A stretch of DNA of 14,892 nt from Methanothrix sp. GTDB lineage: Archaea > Halobacteriota > Methanosarcinia > Methanotrichales > Methanotrichaceae. The notes under the pieces are model-generated. The model worked only from the letters and a program-made list of their open reading frames with translations, searched no databases and was not told the origin of the DNA. The translations under genes were made by a program, and so were the position numbers. The DNA lies in assembly GCA_023229165.1 (NCBI GenBank), contig JALNZQ010000046.1:1-14892 (forward strand), read 5' to 3'. The stretch's first letter is position 1, and each line of letters begins with the position of its first letter. Shown in pieces: positions 13,940 to 14,892 of this stretch.

Positions 13940-14860
13940 TCAAGGATTCTCCACTAATTCGGGAGGGGTATTTGACAGGCACATTTTGCGATACATCATG
14001 GCATGCAGCATTGGAATTTTCAGGGCCTGGGCGAGAGCAGCCAGCTCGTGGGAGCTGGGCATTTGCACGCGAGCCGGCGGCACGCTCTTTCCTTCTCTGG
14101 CATAAACGGCCCCGCCCCTCATGCGAGCGCAGGTGAAGCTTCCTGCATCACCCTCCACCAAGATCTCGCCGCCTCGCATCTCTGCGCCCGTGAAGTCGCC
14201 GGATCTGCCCCATACCACAATTCTGCCACCCTGCATGAGCACGCCCGTGTTCTGGCCGGCATCGCCCAAAACCTCAATTCGGCCTGCACGCATGAGTATG
14301 CCGGTACTCATTCCCGCATCGCCTTGCAGGCGGACGGTTTTATCTGTGGGATTTCTAGCCCCCAGGGTATCCCTTAAAATGCCGTCACAGATGGTCAGGC
14401 CATTTTTATCGGCAGTGTTCGGCCCCAGGACGGGCAGGCTTTTTTCCAATGCTTCTGTGACCGAGACGAACTTTCTATAGCCAGTTAGATCGCTCTGTAC
14501 CTGCACAACGTTTCCCAGAGGTGATTTTATCTCCCCCGAGACATAGATGGCACCGCGTTGCATGGATATTCCCATGTGGCTGCCCACATTGCCGTCCACG
14601 ATTATTTTGCCCGCTGCCTCAATGGGCCCGCCCTTTCCCCCAAGCCGCATCAGATCCACACCCAGACTCGATCCCAGGCGGCTGCCCGCATCCCCCAAGA
14701 TCTCGACAGTCTCACCCTGGCGCAGGGCCTGCACCATTCTGCGAAAGCTGATGCCGCTTACGGTCTGATCCATGTTGAGTCTTGTGCCCTGATGCTGCCA
14801 GTAAAAATCGAAGGTAAAATCGCAAAGACATCTCTCGCCCGTGGATTGAATCTTTAGCAC
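13940..14860 (-). CDS. fwdC: GXGXG-repeat protein, probable formylmethanofuran dehydrogenase subunit C
   Basis: 306 residues from a GTG at 14860 (GAGGT eight bases upstream). The core is a right-handed beta-helix of GXXGXXXG repeats: GDAGSRLGS (57-65), GNVGSHMGI (90-98), GDAGMSTGI (180-188), GDAGQNTGV (199-207), GRSGDFTGA (218-226) and a degenerate GDAGSFTCA (237-245). Between them stand the strands typical of FwdC/FmdC and of the C-terminal domain of glutamate synthase. FwdC is a subunit of the enzyme that reversibly converts CO2 and methanofuran to formylmethanofuran. The length and C-terminal tail (MLHAMMYRKM) fit FwdC better than a glutamate synthase fragment, but the GltB-type domain remains possible. 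An internal ATG at 14773 would drop 29 residues. It faces the RPC34-like gene with a 51-base gap between stops. Confidence 0.72.
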   Translation of the reverse strand: MLKIQSTGERCLCDFTFDFYWQHQGTRLNMDQTVSGISFRRMVQALRQGETVEILGDAGSRLGSSLGVDLMRLGGKGGPIEAAGKIIVDGNVGSHMGISMQRGAIYVSGEIKSPLGNVVQVQSDLTGYRKFVSVTEALEKSLPVLGPNTADKNGLTICDGILRDTLGARNPTDKTVRLQGDAGMSTGILMRAGRIEVLGDAGQNTGVLMQGGRIVVWGRSGDFTGAEMRGGEILVEGDAGSFTCARMRGGAVYAREGKSVPPARVQMPSSHELAALAQALKIPMLHAMMYRKMCLSNTPPELVENP

Positions 14861-14864
14861 TGCC

Positions 14865-14891
14865 TTAACCTCGCATTTCGATCACTTGACA
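14865..14891 (-). CDS. Possible 3' tail of the gene preceding fwdC
   Basis: One frame entering from the right edge reads CQVIEMRG and stops at 14865, five bases before the fwdC GTG. This would fit an fwd operon. Another frame ending inside the fwdC start region is also open, so the reading is uncertain from eight codons. Confidence 0.25.
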   Translation of the reverse strand, partial: CQVIEMRG

Positions 14892-14892
14892 G

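Noticed and set aside
14003..14857. Several plus-strand open frames opposite the FwdC-like gene
   Set aside because: They mirror the GXXGXXXG repeats of the minus-strand gene and show low-complexity Pro/His/Ser composition.

Overview
The window looks like a chromosomal segment of a methanogenic euryarchaeon, most likely of the Methanosarcinales and perhaps Methanothrix/Methanosaeta-like. The evidence is gene content: archaeal-type late cobamide genes (cobZ, cobS, cobY), an archaeal LSm protein, an RPC34/TFE-beta-like transcription factor and a formylmethanofuran dehydrogenase subunit C-like GXGXG protein. Several start sites also show an archaeal pattern of TATA-like box followed by a short leader with a Shine-Dalgarno (SD) sequence. 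The genus is inference; there is no rRNA here.

Layout. (1) 1-372, minus: 5' part of an M50 (site-2 protease family) membrane metalloprotease, running off the left edge. (2) 521-7213, minus: a tight five-gene operon, read right to left. It encodes a secreted NosD-like beta-helix protein, two paralogous secreted tandem-rhodanese proteins, a secreted subtilisin-family (S8) protease and a cytoplasmic-looking class II aldolase. Three of the four secreted products carry a similar Ig-like beta-sandwich module, and both rhodanese paralogues have a CxxC motif just after the signal peptide. This is the most interesting cluster in the window. (3) About 7.3-10.36 kb, plus: an accessory segment. It holds an AT-rich DUF262+HNH gene (GmrSD/SspE-like defence nuclease) ending in a near-perfect 15-bp hairpin plus T-run, then a MntA/HepT toxin-antitoxin pair. 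(4) 10362-12557, minus: operon cobZ-cobS-cobY plus a short unknown gene, with stop/start overlaps throughout, for assembly of the cobamide nucleotide loop. (5) 12652-13888, plus: PII-like protein, NifU C-terminal-domain Fe-S protein, LSm protein and RPC34/TFE-beta-like winged-helix/cysteine-cluster protein. (6) 13940-14860, minus: FwdC-like GXGXG protein, perhaps preceded by the tail of another gene.

How they may work together. The secreted operon may form a cell-surface module for sulfur or thiol chemistry and protein processing; this is inferred from domain content. The cob genes complete the cobamide cofactor needed by methanogen methyltransferases. NifU-like and RPC34-like proteins side by side may reflect the Fe-S requirement of the transcription factor. 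The DUF262 and MntA/HepT genes look like a small mobile defence island inserted between two core operons.
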